Notes under the pieces: generated by a model | What the model was told of the DNA's origin: nothing | Databases searched by the model: none | The model's input: only the letters and a program-made list of their open reading frames with translations | Shown here: piece after piece, positions 25,598 to 36,249 of the stretch | How the letters are laid out: every line of letters begins with the position of its first letter | Numbering within the stretch: position 1 is the first letter of the stretch | Program-made: the position numbers and the translations under genes | From: Chitinivorax tropicus | GTDB taxonomy: Bacteria > Pseudomonadota > Gammaproteobacteria > Burkholderiales > SCOH01 | Reading direction: 5' to 3' | Length of the DNA stretch: 39,096 nt | Assembly (NCBI RefSeq): GCF_014202905.1 | Contig: NZ_JACHHY010000029.1 | Coordinates: forward strand, 1-39,096

Positions 25598-28387
25598 ATG
25601 AATCCATACACATCCCGCCGCATCAAGCCAACGTTGATTTCGTTACTGTTCATCAGCCTGAGCCTTCAAGGGTGTGGCGATCGGCTGAAAAACCATGACC
25701 AGCTGGTGGAAGAAGCACGTCAGGCAAGCGCCAAAGGAGATCACTCCACTGCGGCGATCAACCTGAAATCTGCCGTGGAAAAGGAACCCGAGCGTGCCCA
25801 GACCAGGGTTCTACTGGCGCAGACATTGCTGGACAGCGGACAAGCAGCAGATGCGGAAAAGCAACTGCGACGTGCATTTCAAATCAATAATGATCAGAAG
25901 CTCATCACCCCCTTGCTTGTCAAAACCCTGCTGGCACAAAAGAACTACAAGGGCATCATTGAGGAAACGGATATTGCTGCCGGGGCAGGCACACTGGATG
26001 GAGAGTCATCGGCGGGCAGAGCCAAAGCCTACTTGATGCTAAACCGCATTGATGAAGCAGAGCGCATCTACACGCAGCTTATCAAACAACAACCTAATGT
26101 ACTTGCGGCCCAGATCGGCTTGGCCCAGATCGCCGTCTCACGTGGTGATTTGACACAAGCAACTGAATTGATCAACAGCGCCCTGACAACGGCGCCCAAT
26201 CATGTCGAGGCTTTATATATCCTCGCTACACTGCACACCGCCAAAAATGATACCGATGGTGCAATTGCGACATACCGCAAGATCATCACCCAAGCCGCAA
26301 AGGAAGCCACTGCCTATGTGCGACTGGTGGATCTCTTGGCCGCCAGAAAGCAATTCGAAGTAGCGCAGCAGGAAATCAGCAAACTCAGGCAGACCCAGGG
26401 TATGGCGGGTATGGTCGATTATCTGTCGGCCATCGTTGCATTCAGGCAAGGCAAGCTGGATGAAGCGCGGAAACTGATCCAAAGTGCGGATCGGGAAATG
26501 CCGCAGTTTGTGCCCTCCATGTTGCTGGCCGGGCAGATCGAGCTGGCCGCAAATGATCCACAAAAGGCAGCCAATGCTTTTCAGCAGGTGCTGAATCTCT
26601 CTCCAAATGACATTCAAGCCCGGATGTTGCTGGCACAAGCTCAAATACTACTGAAGCAGCCGCAACAAGCCTACGAAACACTCAAGCCGGCCTTGCTGGC
26701 CGCCCCCTACTCCGCACCGCTTTATACACTGGCGGGTGAGGCCCTGCTATACAGCAACGATGACCGCCAAGCAATTGCCTTTCTGGAATACGCTGCCAAA
26801 CTGGCGCCGGACAGCGCCCGAGTGAGCCAATCACTGACATTGTCCAAAATGGCTAAAGGGGGGGTGACGGACGACCACTTGATGCAGAGCAAAATCAACC
26901 CTCGAACCACTGAGGTAGTGAAAATCATCAATGCCTTGAATGCGGGCAAACTGGCTGAGGCTGAGCAAATGGCGGCCAAGCACGCCAACAACCACCAGGA
27001 CGATGCACTCATGCACAATCTGCTGGGCGTGGCGCGAGCCAGGGCGGGCAAGCATGATCAGGCGAGGCAAGCCTTTGAGAAAGCACTGGCCATCCGGGCG
27101 ACCTACTATCCCGCATTGGTCAATCTGTCTTTACTGGACATCAAGCTTGGTCATACACAGGCGGCAATCAGCCGTTTCGATCAGCACCTCAAAATGCGCC
27201 CAGGTGATGTCACCGCCTTGCTAGGCCGCGCCGAGGTCGGCTTGCGTGCCGGAGAGAAACCCGGTCAAATCGAAAGATTTCTGCAAAGCGCCCACAAGGC
27301 AAACCCAGGCATGCTACAACCCGCGCTGATGCTGGCACAGCTCTTTTTCCAGTCTGCGGATCACGGTCGAGCAATGGAATATGCGCTGAAGGCTCGCAAT
27401 ATCGCCCCCAATGATAAAGATGTACTGCAAATACTCGGGATGAGCCAGCTGGCATCGGGCGATCGAAATGGCGCCATCTCCACCCTGACGCAATGGGTCA
27501 TTGCATCACCAGGCGAGGCGGGGCCGCTGATCCAGCTGGCAAAAGCCCAAGCGGGTGACAATCGAGCAGCCAGCGCGGAACACAGCCTCCGAAAAGCATT
27601 GGAAATCGAGCCGAAGAACATTCAAGCACATGTAGAACTTGCTCTGCTTTACGCCAAGGCAGGGCGCGCTGCCGATGCCAATCGGAAACTCGCCGAACTG
27701 AGCGATCTGAAACTGTCGGCATCCGATCAGAAAGAGCTTCAGGCAGACATAGCCATGGCAGCGGGCAAATCTGCCGATGCCACATCTACCTATCAATCGC
27801 TTTATCAAACCACCCCTAGCCCTCGGCTGTTGTCCAAGCTCCACGATGCGCTGGTACAAGCAGGGAAGGTAGATGAAGCGATTCGCATTGGCCAGACTTG
27901 GCTCCAGAACAACCCGGACGACATCGGTAGTCATTACTTCCTGGCAAATGCGGCCTCCAATGCCAAGCGCCCCAAAATTGCGGCAGGTTATTATGAAGTC
28001 ATCTTGAAAAAGAACCCAGATGATCTGACCGCCCTCAACAATGCAGCCCAAGCTTACGTGCAGTTTGACACCAAACGGGCCATCGACCTCGCCACACAAG
28101 CCTTCAAGCTGGCACCAGAAAATCCTTTTGTGCTGGACACCTACGGCTGGTCGTTGTTACACAGCGGGAAATTCAAGGAAGGCATCAAACACATCGAGCT
28201 GGCCTATCGGAAAAACGGGCAACAGCCGGACATTCAGTACCACTATGCCGTTGCACTGGCCAAAACAGGGGATCGAATGAGCGCCAAAGAGCGCTTGAGT
28301 GAATTATTGAAAACCCACCCCAATTTCCCAGATGCGGCTGAAGCCAAGTATCTATTTGAACAGCTTACCCGAGAAGTCGGTAATTGA
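25598..28387 (+). CDS. prsT: PEP-CTERM system TPR-repeat lipoprotein PrsT
   Basis: A 929-residue protein. The signal peptide MNPYTSRRIKPTLISLLFIS ends in lipobox LQGC (Cys26). About 20 tandem TPR units follow, e.g. ARVLLAQTLLDSGQAADAEKQLRRAF-like and EALYILATLHTAKNDTDGAIATYRK. Length and the run of TPRs match the PrsT family that accompanies exosortase/exopolysaccharide loci. It probably scaffolds export or assembly at the outer membrane. The start is set at 25598 because the lipoprotein signal begins there; an in-frame ATG 50 codons upstream adds an unrelated sequence. The Shine-Dalgarno is weak (AGG). Its usual neighbours prsK, prsR and the exosortase are not in the window. Confidence 0.88.
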   Translation: MNPYTSRRIKPTLISLLFISLSLQGCGDRLKNHDQLVEEARQASAKGDHSTAAINLKSAVEKEPERAQTRVLLAQTLLDSGQAADAEKQLRRAFQINNDQKLITPLLVKTLLAQKNYKGIIEETDIAAGAGTLDGESSAGRAKAYLMLNRIDEAERIYTQLIKQQPNVLAAQIGLAQIAVSRGDLTQATELINSALTTAPNHVEALYILATLHTAKNDTDGAIATYRKIITQAAKEATAYVRLVDLLAARKQFEVAQQEISKLRQTQGMAGMVDYLSAIVAFRQGKLDEARKLIQSADREMPQFVPSMLLAGQIELAANDPQKAANAFQQVLNLSPNDIQARMLLAQAQILLKQPQQAYETLKPALLAAPYSAPLYTLAGEALLYSNDDRQAIAFLEYAAKLAPDSARVSQSLTLSKMAKGGVTDDHLMQSKINPRTTEVVKIINALNAGKLAEAEQMAAKHANNHQDDALMHNLLGVARARAGKHDQARQAFEKALAIRATYYPALVNLSLLDIKLGHTQAAISRFDQHLKMRPGDVTALLGRAEVGLRAGEKPGQIERFLQSAHKANPGMLQPALMLAQLFFQSADHGRAMEYALKARNIAPNDKDVLQILGMSQLASGDRNGAISTLTQWVIASPGEAGPLIQLAKAQAGDNRAASAEHSLRKALEIEPKNIQAHVELALLYAKAGRAADANRKLAELSDLKLSASDQKELQADIAMAAGKSADATSTYQSLYQTTPSPRLLSKLHDALVQAGKVDEAIRIGQTWLQNNPDDIGSHYFLANAASNAKRPKIAAGYYEVILKKNPDDLTALNNAAQAYVQFDTKRAIDLATQAFKLAPENPFVLDTYGWSLLHSGKFKEGIKHIELAYRKNGQQPDIQYHYAVALAKTGDRMSAKERLSELLKTHPNFPDAAEAKYLFEQLTREVGN

Positions 28388-28396
28388 ACGGATACA

Positions 28397-28416
28397 CCAA
28401 GCGGCACCCCGCTTGG
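28397..28416. terminator. Bidirectional hairpin between convergent prsT and ampD
   Basis: Perfect 8-bp stem CCAAGCGG / CCGCTTGG with loop CACC fills the 29-base gap between the two stop codons. No T tract lies on either side, so it may block convergent transcripts or protect 3' ends rather than act as a classic terminator. Confidence 0.5.
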
Positions 28417-28977
28417 CTAGGCAACATGGGGAACGCCCATGTCAAGGATACGCTGCCAATCAAAATAAGGCCCAGGGTCAGTTTTTCTACCTGGCGCGAT
28501 GTCAGAATGACCTTGAACGTCCACGATCGGGAAATGCCGCCTGAGCAATCGCCCCAACTGTGTCAGACAGTCATATTGCAAGTCGGTGAAAGGCACAAAG
28601 TCAGACCCCTCCAACTCGACTCCGATCGAAAAGTCATTGCAGCGCGCTCGCCCACGCCAACTCGACACGCCTGCATGCCATGCCCGATCCAAGCATGATA
28701 CGAACTGGACCAGCTCACCGTCCCGTCGAATGAAGAAGTGAGCAGAGACCCGCAACTGATGAACCTGCGCATAGAACGGATGTTCATCCGGCGGCAAGGT
28801 ATTGGTAAAAAGCTGCACCACGCCCGGCCCGCCGAACTGATTGGGCGGCAGGCTGATATTGTGAACCACCAACAGCTCAACCAAGCTTCCCTCCGGGCGC
28901 GTGTCAGTATTCGGGGATCGCACATGCGTTGCTGGATGCACCCAGCCGTCGGATGCCATGTTGAATATGAATGCCAT
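28417..28977 (-). CDS. ampD: 1,6-anhydro-N-acetylmuramyl-L-alanine amidase AmpD
   Basis: A 186-residue cytosolic zinc amidase of peptidoglycan recycling that removes the peptide from anhydroMurNAc-peptides. Zinc ligands are His39 (LVVHNIS), His157 and Asp167 (GHSDIAPGRKTDPGP), with Glu121 in GVELEG. There is no signal peptide, which separates it from AmiD/AmpDh2 types. AGGAGG lies just upstream of the ATG. In other bacteria AmpD loss induces AmpC through AmpR, but neither is present here. It is 15 bases after dedA on the same strand and likely co-transcribed with it. Confidence 0.94.
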   Translation of the reverse strand: MAFIFNMASDGWVHPATHVRSPNTDTRPEGSLVELLVVHNISLPPNQFGGPGVVQLFTNTLPPDEHPFYAQVHQLRVSAHFFIRRDGELVQFVSCLDRAWHAGVSSWRGRARCNDFSIGVELEGSDFVPFTDLQYDCLTQLGRLLRRHFPIVDVQGHSDIAPGRKTDPGPYFDWQRILDMGVPHVA

Positions 28978-28992
28978 CCCCGCCCTCCTGAC

Positions 28993-29640
28993 CTAAGCTG
29001 CCCGCTTGGCCGCCTGCCGGTGGCGAATCCACTCAATCACAATCGGCATGACCGAAATGATGATGATGGCAACCATGATCAATTTGAGATTTTGCTGCAC
29101 GATCGGCAATGAGCCGAAGAAAAAGCCGCCATAGACAAATGCCAGAACCCAAACCGCCGCACCGATCACATTATAGGCAATGAACTTGCTGTAGCTCATC
29201 TCACCGATGCCCGCAACAAAAGGCGCAAAGGTACGAACAATCGGGACGAAACGGGCTACGATGATGGTTCGTCCGCCATATTTCTCAAAAAATGCATGCG
29301 TCTTGTCAAGATACTCTTTCTTGATCAGCTTGGCATTCGGGCCGGTCAGAATATGTCCGAAACGTCGGCCAATTGCGTAATTGACCGTATCCCCCAGAAT
29401 GGCTGCCACAATCAGCAAGGCTGCCAGCAGATGCACATTCATCGCTCCCTGCGAGGCCAGGGCGCCAGCCACGAACAACAAGGAATCACCAGGTAGAAAT
29501 GGCGTTACAACCAGACCGGTTTCGCAAAAAATGATCAGAAACAGAATGCCATACACCCAGGTGCCATATTGCTGCGTCAGCTCCAATAAGTGCTGATCAA
29601 CATGCAAGATAAAATCGATCAGAAATTTGATGATTTCCAT
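28993..29640 (-). CDS. DedA-family membrane protein
   Basis: A 215-residue DedA/SNARE-associated family protein with about five membrane segments. It shows the family motifs [32 protein letters not shown] and [29 protein letters not shown], with conserved acidic and Arg residues of the re-entrant loops. DedA proteins flip undecaprenyl phosphate or other lipids and support envelope homeostasis. Which lipid this one moves is unknown. It pairs with ampD, also a cell-wall recycling gene. Confidence 0.92.
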   Translation of the reverse strand: MEIIKFLIDFILHVDQHLLELTQQYGTWVYGILFLIIFCETGLVVTPFLPGDSLLFVAGALASQGAMNVHLLAALLIVAAILGDTVNYAIGRRFGHILTGPNAKLIKKEYLDKTHAFFEKYGGRTIIVARFVPIVRTFAPFVAGIGEMSYSKFIAYNVIGAAVWVLAFVYGGFFFGSLPIVQQNLKLIMVAIIIISVMPIVIEWIRHRQAAKRAA

Positions 29641-29711
29641 TACCTAATTCACCCCATCAGCGAGAACACTTCGGGCTCGGTTGACACCATGTCTGCTGAA
29701 CCCAAACAGCA

Positions 29712-29741
29712 CAAAGGCGGGATACCCGCCTTTGTTTTTTT
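29712..29741 (+). terminator. Intrinsic terminator between dedA and secF
   Basis: 10-bp stem CAAAGGCGGG / CCCGCCTTTG with a 3-base loop and a run of seven T on the plus strand. No plus-strand gene ends here, so in the U-tract sense it would stop antisense transcription into secF. On the minus strand the hairpin follows the secF stop but has only a poor T tract. Confidence 0.75.
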
Positions 29742-29768
29742 ATCATGACCGAATGACGGCTGTGCAAC

Positions 29769-30701
29769 TCAAACCACGGCCTCTTCTTTTTTCTTCACCG
29801 GAACAATGAAATGCTCGCGTTTGACGCCAAGCCACATTGCCAGGGGGCATGACACCAATACCGATGAATAAATACCGAAGCAGATGCCAATGGTCAAAGC
29901 CAATGCAAAATTATGCAGCGTCGGCCCACCCAGGAACAACATGGAGGTCACCATCATCTGGGTTGACAAGTGGGTGATGATGGTACGGCTCATGGTACTG
30001 GTGATGGCATTGTCGATCACTGCGGATACCTCGCCCTTCCGCATCTTGCGGAAGTTCTCCCGAACCCGGTCAAACACCACCACCGATTCGTTGACCGAAT
30101 ACCCCAGCACCGCCAACACACCGGCCAGGACAGGCAGGTCGAATTCCCACTGGAACAGGGAGAAAAAGCCAAGAATGATGATCACATCATGCAGGTTGGC
30201 GATAATGGCCGCCACGGCAAAGCGCCACTCAAACCGCAAGCTCAGGTACAACACGATACCCGCGATTACGATACCCAACGCTGTCAAGCCGTGGGAAAAC
30301 AGCTCCTCCCCAACCGCCGGGCCGACAAACTCAACGCGCCGCAACTCGACAGAGCCATCAGCAGACTTCAGCTTGGTCATGATGTTTTCCGACAGCTGAG
30401 CGCTGGTGAGCCCTTTCTTGATCGGCAGACGGATCATGACATCTCTGGATGTCCCGAAATTCTGGACCACCGCGTCAGGGAACCCGATCGATTGCAAGTC
30501 GCTACGGACACGATCCAGATTGGCTGTCTGCTTATAGGCCACCTCCATCACTGTTCCGCCGGTGAAATCCACACCAAAGTGAAGCCCTTTGGTCATCAGG
30601 AAAACAACCGCAGCAATAAAGGTGAGCAAAGAGACGATATTGAACTTCAGCGCATGGCGCATGAAGGGGATGTCTTTTTTGACGTGAAATAGTTCTAACA
30701 T
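29769..30701 (-). CDS. secF: Protein translocase subunit SecF
   Basis: A 310-residue SecF with six membrane helices and a P1 periplasmic domain. Signatures are the FGVDFTGGTVMEV start, the VGPAVGEEL motif, the VLGYSVNESVVVFDRVRENFRKMRKG segment of helix 4-5 and the ISTMSRTIITHLSTQ-like cytosolic loop. With SecD it uses the proton gradient to pull preproteins out of SecYEG. It is the last gene of yajC-secD-secF, 15 bases after secD. Confidence 0.97.
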   Translation of the reverse strand: MLELFHVKKDIPFMRHALKFNIVSLLTFIAAVVFLMTKGLHFGVDFTGGTVMEVAYKQTANLDRVRSDLQSIGFPDAVVQNFGTSRDVMIRLPIKKGLTSAQLSENIMTKLKSADGSVELRRVEFVGPAVGEELFSHGLTALGIVIAGIVLYLSLRFEWRFAVAAIIANLHDVIIILGFFSLFQWEFDLPVLAGVLAVLGYSVNESVVVFDRVRENFRKMRKGEVSAVIDNAITSTMSRTIITHLSTQMMVTSMLFLGGPTLHNFALALTIGICFGIYSSVLVSCPLAMWLGVKREHFIVPVKKKEEAVV

Positions 30702-30716
30702 GCTGGACCCCTACAT

Positions 30717-32540
30717 TTACACCGACACGCTTTGCAAGCGGCGACGGTAACCATAGATCAGGTTAGTCATACCACGAGCGACAAATACCGCGCTGAACAT
30801 GGATGTCAAAATACCCAGACAGTGAACAACCGCGAAGCCGCGAACAGCACCGGATCCGAAAATCAGCAGTGCCACACCTGCAATCAAGGTTGTCACATTC
30901 GAATCCAGAATCGTCGCCCAGGCATGCTCATAGCCGGCTTTGATTGCCGCCTGGGGAGATACCCCATTGCGCACTTCTTCACGAATACGTTCGTTGATCA
31001 ACACGTTGGCATCAATTGCCATCCCCAGCGTCAGCGCAATGGCCGCGATGCCAGGCAGCGTAAGGGTGGCTTGCAGCATCGACAGAACCGAAATCAACAA
31101 GAACAGGTTGACGCCCAACGCAAAGGTCGCGATGAAGCCCATCATCCGGTAGTAGACCAGCATGAATAGCATGATGGCGACAAATCCATACAATGTGGAT
31201 TTGAACCCTTTTTCAATATTCTCTTTACCCAGGCTTGGCCCGACGGTGCGCTCTTCGACAATGGTCATCGGGGCGGCCAACGCACCAGATCGCAACAACA
31301 AGGCCGTGTCATTGGCTTCAGCCGTATTCATCGACCCGGAGATCTGCACGCGGCCACCACCGATTTCAGTCCGGATGACTGGCGCAGTGACGACTTCCGC
31401 TTTGCCCTTTTCAACCAGGATCATGGCCATGCGGCGACCGATATTGTCACGGGTCAGCTGCTTGAAAATGGCAGCGCCCTTGCTGTCCAGATTGATATGC
31501 ACGGCGGCTTCGCCGTTTTCACTGAAGCCAGGTTGCGCATCATTGATGTTGTCTCCGGTCAGCTCAACGTCTTTCTTGACCAGGATCTTCGAGGGCATGC
31601 CACTTGGGCTGACTTCATCGAGTAATTCGTAGCCCACCGGGACATTACCGGCCTGGGCATCTTGTAATTTGGATGAATCATCCTCAACCAACCGGACTTC
31701 CAGCGAAGCGGTACGACCCAGGATGTCTTTGGCTTTGGCGGTATCCTGCACGCCAGGCAGCTGGACCACGATCCGATCTTCACCTTGTTGTTGGATGATC
31801 GGCTCTGCCACACCCAATTCATTCACGCGATTGTGCAAGGTGGTGATGTTCTGCTTGACCGAGTCGGTCTGTACGCGCTTCAGCTCTTCTGGCTTCACAG
31901 CCGCCACCAGCTTGATGTCGCCGTCTTCCTGAGTCTTCACCAGCAGCGTGGGCAGATCCTTCTCGATGGCAGCACGCGCTGCACGCAGCTCTTCCACATC
32001 ACGGAATTTGACTTCAATGTTGTTGCCGATCCTGCGAATCTGGCCATAACGGATCTTTTTGTCCCGCAAATCACGGCGAATATCTGCCGAGTAGCGTTCC
32101 ATGGCTTTGTCCATGGCAGCTTGCATATCGATCTGAAGCAGGAAGTGCACCCCACCCCGTAGATCCAGCCCCAGGAACATTGGGCGAGCATGCAGACGCG
32201 TCATCCAGTCTGGTGTCTTGGAAACGCTGTTCAATGCGACGATATAAGCACCACCCAACGATTTCTGAATGATGTCTCGTGCCTGATACTGAGCGTTTTG
32301 ATCTTTGACCTTGACTTTGATACTGCTGCCATCCAGCAGCGCGCCATCCATCGGCACATGGGCATCAGCCAGCGCTTTTTCGATCTGCTTCAGTGTCGTC
32401 GAATCAATCTTGGTTGACTGACGTTCCGGAGAAATCTGTACAGCAGGCGAATCCCCATAGAAATTGGGGATGGTGTAGAGCGTACCGATGATCAGCGCCA
32501 ACGCGATGATCACGTATTTCCAGACAGGATATCGGTTCAT
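30717..32540 (-). CDS. secD: Protein translocase subunit SecD
   Basis: A 607-residue SecD of normal proteobacterial length. The first membrane helix is at about 8-24 (YVIIALALIIGTLYTIPNFYGDSPAVQ). A large periplasmic P1 domain holds FLGLDLRGGVHFLLQID and the conserved RVNELGVAEP segment. Five C-terminal helices include IALTLGMAIDANVLINERIREE, the Asp-containing proton path. It is downstream of yajC and upstream of secF, all minus. Confidence 0.97.
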   Translation of the reverse strand: MNRYPVWKYVIIALALIIGTLYTIPNFYGDSPAVQISPERQSTKIDSTTLKQIEKALADAHVPMDGALLDGSSIKVKVKDQNAQYQARDIIQKSLGGAYIVALNSVSKTPDWMTRLHARPMFLGLDLRGGVHFLLQIDMQAAMDKAMERYSADIRRDLRDKKIRYGQIRRIGNNIEVKFRDVEELRAARAAIEKDLPTLLVKTQEDGDIKLVAAVKPEELKRVQTDSVKQNITTLHNRVNELGVAEPIIQQQGEDRIVVQLPGVQDTAKAKDILGRTASLEVRLVEDDSSKLQDAQAGNVPVGYELLDEVSPSGMPSKILVKKDVELTGDNINDAQPGFSENGEAAVHINLDSKGAAIFKQLTRDNIGRRMAMILVEKGKAEVVTAPVIRTEIGGGRVQISGSMNTAEANDTALLLRSGALAAPMTIVEERTVGPSLGKENIEKGFKSTLYGFVAIMLFMLVYYRMMGFIATFALGVNLFLLISVLSMLQATLTLPGIAAIALTLGMAIDANVLINERIREEVRNGVSPQAAIKAGYEHAWATILDSNVTTLIAGVALLIFGSGAVRGFAVVHCLGILTSMFSAVFVARGMTNLIYGYRRRLQSVSV

Positions 32541-32595
32541 ATTCGAGGTAATACAAAACGTAACGCCCGATCACGTCGGGCGCCAACGCAAGAAG

Positions 32596-32946
32596 TTAAA
32601 TATTCTTCAACGTACCCTTGGGCAACACTGCGGTAATCGCAGGGCGCTGCAGGGTCATCTCCACTTTGTCGGCCACTTCGATCACGACATATTGATCCGA
32701 CAGTTTCACGACCTTTCCAACCAAGCCACCATTGGTCGAAACTTCATCACCTTTTTGCAAATTGGCCAGCATGTTCTGGTGCTCTTTCATTTTCTTCTGC
32801 TGAGGCCGGATCAGCATGAAGTAGAAAAGCACAAAAATAACGACCATCGGCAACAATGAAATAAAGTCAAAGCCAGCGGGCGCTGCAGCCTGCCCGTTTG
32901 CATATGCGGTACCAATCATGTGGAAAAAGCTCCGGAGAGAGTCCAA
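32596..32946 (-). CDS. yajC: Sec translocon accessory protein YajC
   Basis: A 116-residue protein with one membrane helix (about 28-46, SLLPMVVIFVLFYFMLIRPQQKK) and the cytosolic YajC domain (KGDEVSTNGGLVGKVVKLSDQYVVIEV). YajC associates with SecDF and YidC. It opens the yajC-secD-secF operon with 55 bases to secD. The 180 bases before it carry no obvious gene. Confidence 0.96.
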   Translation of the reverse strand: MDSLRSFFHMIGTAYANGQAAAPAGFDFISLLPMVVIFVLFYFMLIRPQQKKMKEHQNMLANLQKGDEVSTNGGLVGKVVKLSDQYVVIEVADKVEMTLQRPAITAVLPKGTLKNI

Positions 32947-33126
32947 ACAAAACCGGCATTGTAGCCGGAAGCGATCACAAATTCGAGCAACGATTCAAAC
33001 GAATTCGTCAGCATGAGTCCGGAAGCTAAGACTGCAGCGAGGTTGCCGGGTTCCCTACCATGGTCTGACCAAGATTCGGCCACCCGCAACACTCAGGACA
33101 ATAGCATACATCAAACACCAGATGGA

Positions 33127-34161
33127 TTACAGGAAGTAATAATCCAGCCCGATCTCACGGCGGACTTCCGACAAGGTTCTGGCCGCCTCTTCCCGTGCAA
33201 TCAGAGAATGTTTGCGCAACATCTCCAACACAGCAGCTTTATCGGTAGCCATTTCCGCCCGCTTTGCCCGAATAGGCTGCAACAGGGCCTGCAAACGGTC
33301 CTCAAGCTGTCGTTTGACCACGCTATCCGCCAAGCCGCCTTGTTGATAGCGCCGCTTCAGATCTGCCACCAAATCGACATCCGGCTCAAAGGCATCCAGA
33401 TAGGTGAACACCACATTGCCCTCTACCTGGCCAGGATCTTCCACTCGAAGGTGATGCGGGTCGGTGAACATCTGCTTTACGGCTTTGCTAATTTCGTCGG
33501 CGGAGGCGGACAGCGGCAGGCTATTGCCGAGTGATTTGCTCATCTTTGCCTGACCGTCAATCCCTGGCAATCGCCCCACTTTGGGTACGATAGCCTCAGC
33601 CTCAACCAACACGTCCCGACCAAGGCTTCGATTCATCCGGCGGACAATTTCATTGGTCTGCTCGATCATTGGCAATTGATCTTCACCAACCGGGACATAG
33701 TTTGCCTTGAATGCAGTAATGTCGGCAGCCTGACTCACCGGGTAGCTGAGAAAACCCGCAGGAATGTCACGCTCAAAGCCACGTTGGCGGATTTCTTCCT
33801 TGACTGTTGGATTGCGCTCCAGCCGGGCAACTGAAACCAGATTCAGGTACAAAACGGTCAGCTCGGCCAATTCAGGCACTTTGGATTGGATGAAGATGGT
33901 GGATTTCGCGGGATCGATGCCCACAGCCAGATAATCCAAGGCAACCTCGACTACATTCTCACGGACTTTTGCATAGTTGCCCATGTTGTCGGTCAATGCC
34001 TGCATATCGGCAATCAGCACGAATTGTTTGTACTGATCCTGAAACAACACCCGATTTCGCAGAGAGCCAACCAGGTGGCCGAGATGAAGCGGCCCGGTTG
34101 GGCGATCACCGGTCAATATCACCGGTTTTCTTGGGGGAATATAGCTATTGTCTTGACTCAT
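33127..34161 (-). CDS. trpS: Tryptophan-tRNA ligase, Firmicutes-like type
   Basis: A 344-residue class I synthetase that charges tRNA-Trp. It has [12 protein letters not shown] (HIGH motif, residues 26-29) and [10 protein letters not shown] (KMSKS). From memory, segments such as the GDRPTG opening, [26 protein letters not shown] [11 protein letters not shown], and [17 protein letters not shown] are close to TrpRS of lactic-acid bacteria and unlike the Neisseria and E. coli TrpS types. The start at 34161 follows GGAG by 6 bases; an in-frame TTG four codons earlier is less likely. It interrupts the usual tgt-yajC link. I see no T-box in its leader. Confidence 0.93.
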   Translation of the reverse strand: MSQDNSYIPPRKPVILTGDRPTGPLHLGHLVGSLRNRVLFQDQYKQFVLIADMQALTDNMGNYAKVRENVVEVALDYLAVGIDPAKSTIFIQSKVPELAELTVLYLNLVSVARLERNPTVKEEIRQRGFERDIPAGFLSYPVSQAADITAFKANYVPVGEDQLPMIEQTNEIVRRMNRSLGRDVLVEAEAIVPKVGRLPGIDGQAKMSKSLGNSLPLSASADEISKAVKQMFTDPHHLRVEDPGQVEGNVVFTYLDAFEPDVDLVADLKRRYQQGGLADSVVKRQLEDRLQALLQPIRAKRAEMATDKAAVLEMLRKHSLIAREEAARTLSEVRREIGLDYYFL

Positions 34162-34209
34162 GATGCGCTCCAAAAAAGCCTGCTCACCGTTTTTGGGCGC
34201 CTGAAAACG

Positions 34210-34237
34210 AACATGCCGCCCAATTCGGCGGCATGTT
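34210..34237. terminator. Strong hairpin between tgt and trpS
   Basis: Perfect 11-bp stem AACATGCCGCC / GGCGGCATGTT with a 6-base loop. On the minus strand it is followed by CGTTTTC. It sits about 50 bases upstream of the trpS start, so it may end the tgt transcript or be part of the trpS leader. The remainder of the 34238-34432 stretch is AT-rich with no recognised element. Confidence 0.6.
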
Positions 34238-34432
34238 GATGATGTTCAATTGATGCAATGAACCCACGGTGCCGCCAGCTGAAAGCGCCACCAGTAAAAA
34301 AAACCAAATACAAATGCGGGTTTGTTCGTTTGCATGTCGTTGATCATGTCACGCGTAACAGATGCTCGTCAAGGCCAGGAAACGCTCACTCACACGCCCC
34401 AGCAATGATTTCGCTTACATGTTGTACGGGCA

Positions 34433-35581
<1,149 letters not shown>

Positions 35582-36105
35582 TCATCTCCGCAGACGGGGC
35601 CACCCGTCGCAGTGGCCATCAATGGCCATCGTTCTTGAACTTCCAATAAAGTGTTGACGCCATACATCAACCATACAACCACCAAGGCGGCTTCTTGACT
35701 CAAGTGCTTTACTGCAACTGATCAGCAACTACCGCCGAAGCGGATGGAATGCCTCTGGAAACACTGCGTCAACAGCCTCAAAGCGGGCAGTATTTTAAGA
35801 TATGACACAACTGATCAGGCAACAATTCGATGCCTCAGCAAGACGAATGAAGAGCTGCCCACAAAATGGGCAAGGGGCGCCTATTGACGCGTACGATACA
35901 CACCGACAGACACCGGCGAGAAATGCATGAAGGGCCTAAACAATGGCAGTCCGCGTTTTTGTAACATTCCAGCGCCCCATCTCCATGCTGCACTGCAAAA
36001 CAATCCGGGCGACTTCACATCACTCCTCACCAATCCATACATAATGAGAACCAACTATGCAAACACGAATCACCACACCAATCAGAACTTGAAAAAGTGA
36101 TTTTT

Positions 36106-36249
36106 ATGAAATATAAAATGATATTAATCAAAACATTGATTGAAATGATGCCATTGCTATTAAGTAATTATTTAGTTATTGGTATAAATACGGATGGGAA
36201 ACTAGGTAGTATGCACATGACAACGGGGTTATCCCGTAAGGGATACTAG
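36106..36249 (+). CDS. Possible 47-residue peptide ORF (unverified)
   Basis: ATG 36106 to TAG 36247-36249 encodes a hydrophobic N-terminus (MKYKMILIKTLIEMMPLLLS...) and a polar tail ending in TTGLSRKGY. There is no clear Shine-Dalgarno upstream. The frame runs through the predicted promoter and the first hairpins of the small-RNA unit, so one of the two readings is probably wrong. I recognise no family. Confidence 0.2.
   Translation: MKYKMILIKTLIEMMPLLLSNYLVIGINTDGKLGSMHMTTGLSRKGY
36180..36188 (+). promoter_or_regulatory. Extended -10 promoter of the putative small RNA
   Basis: TGGTATAAA is an extended -10 (TGn immediately before TATAAA at 36183-36188). The AT-rich run upstream (36100-36180) could serve as an UP element. 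The -35 is weak (TAAGTA near 36161). Transcription would start near 36195. Confidence 0.55.

Noticed and set aside
34162..34432. T-box riboswitch in front of the Firmicutes-like trpS
   Set aside because: The specifier loop and the T-box sequence are absent; only a simple 11-bp hairpin is present.
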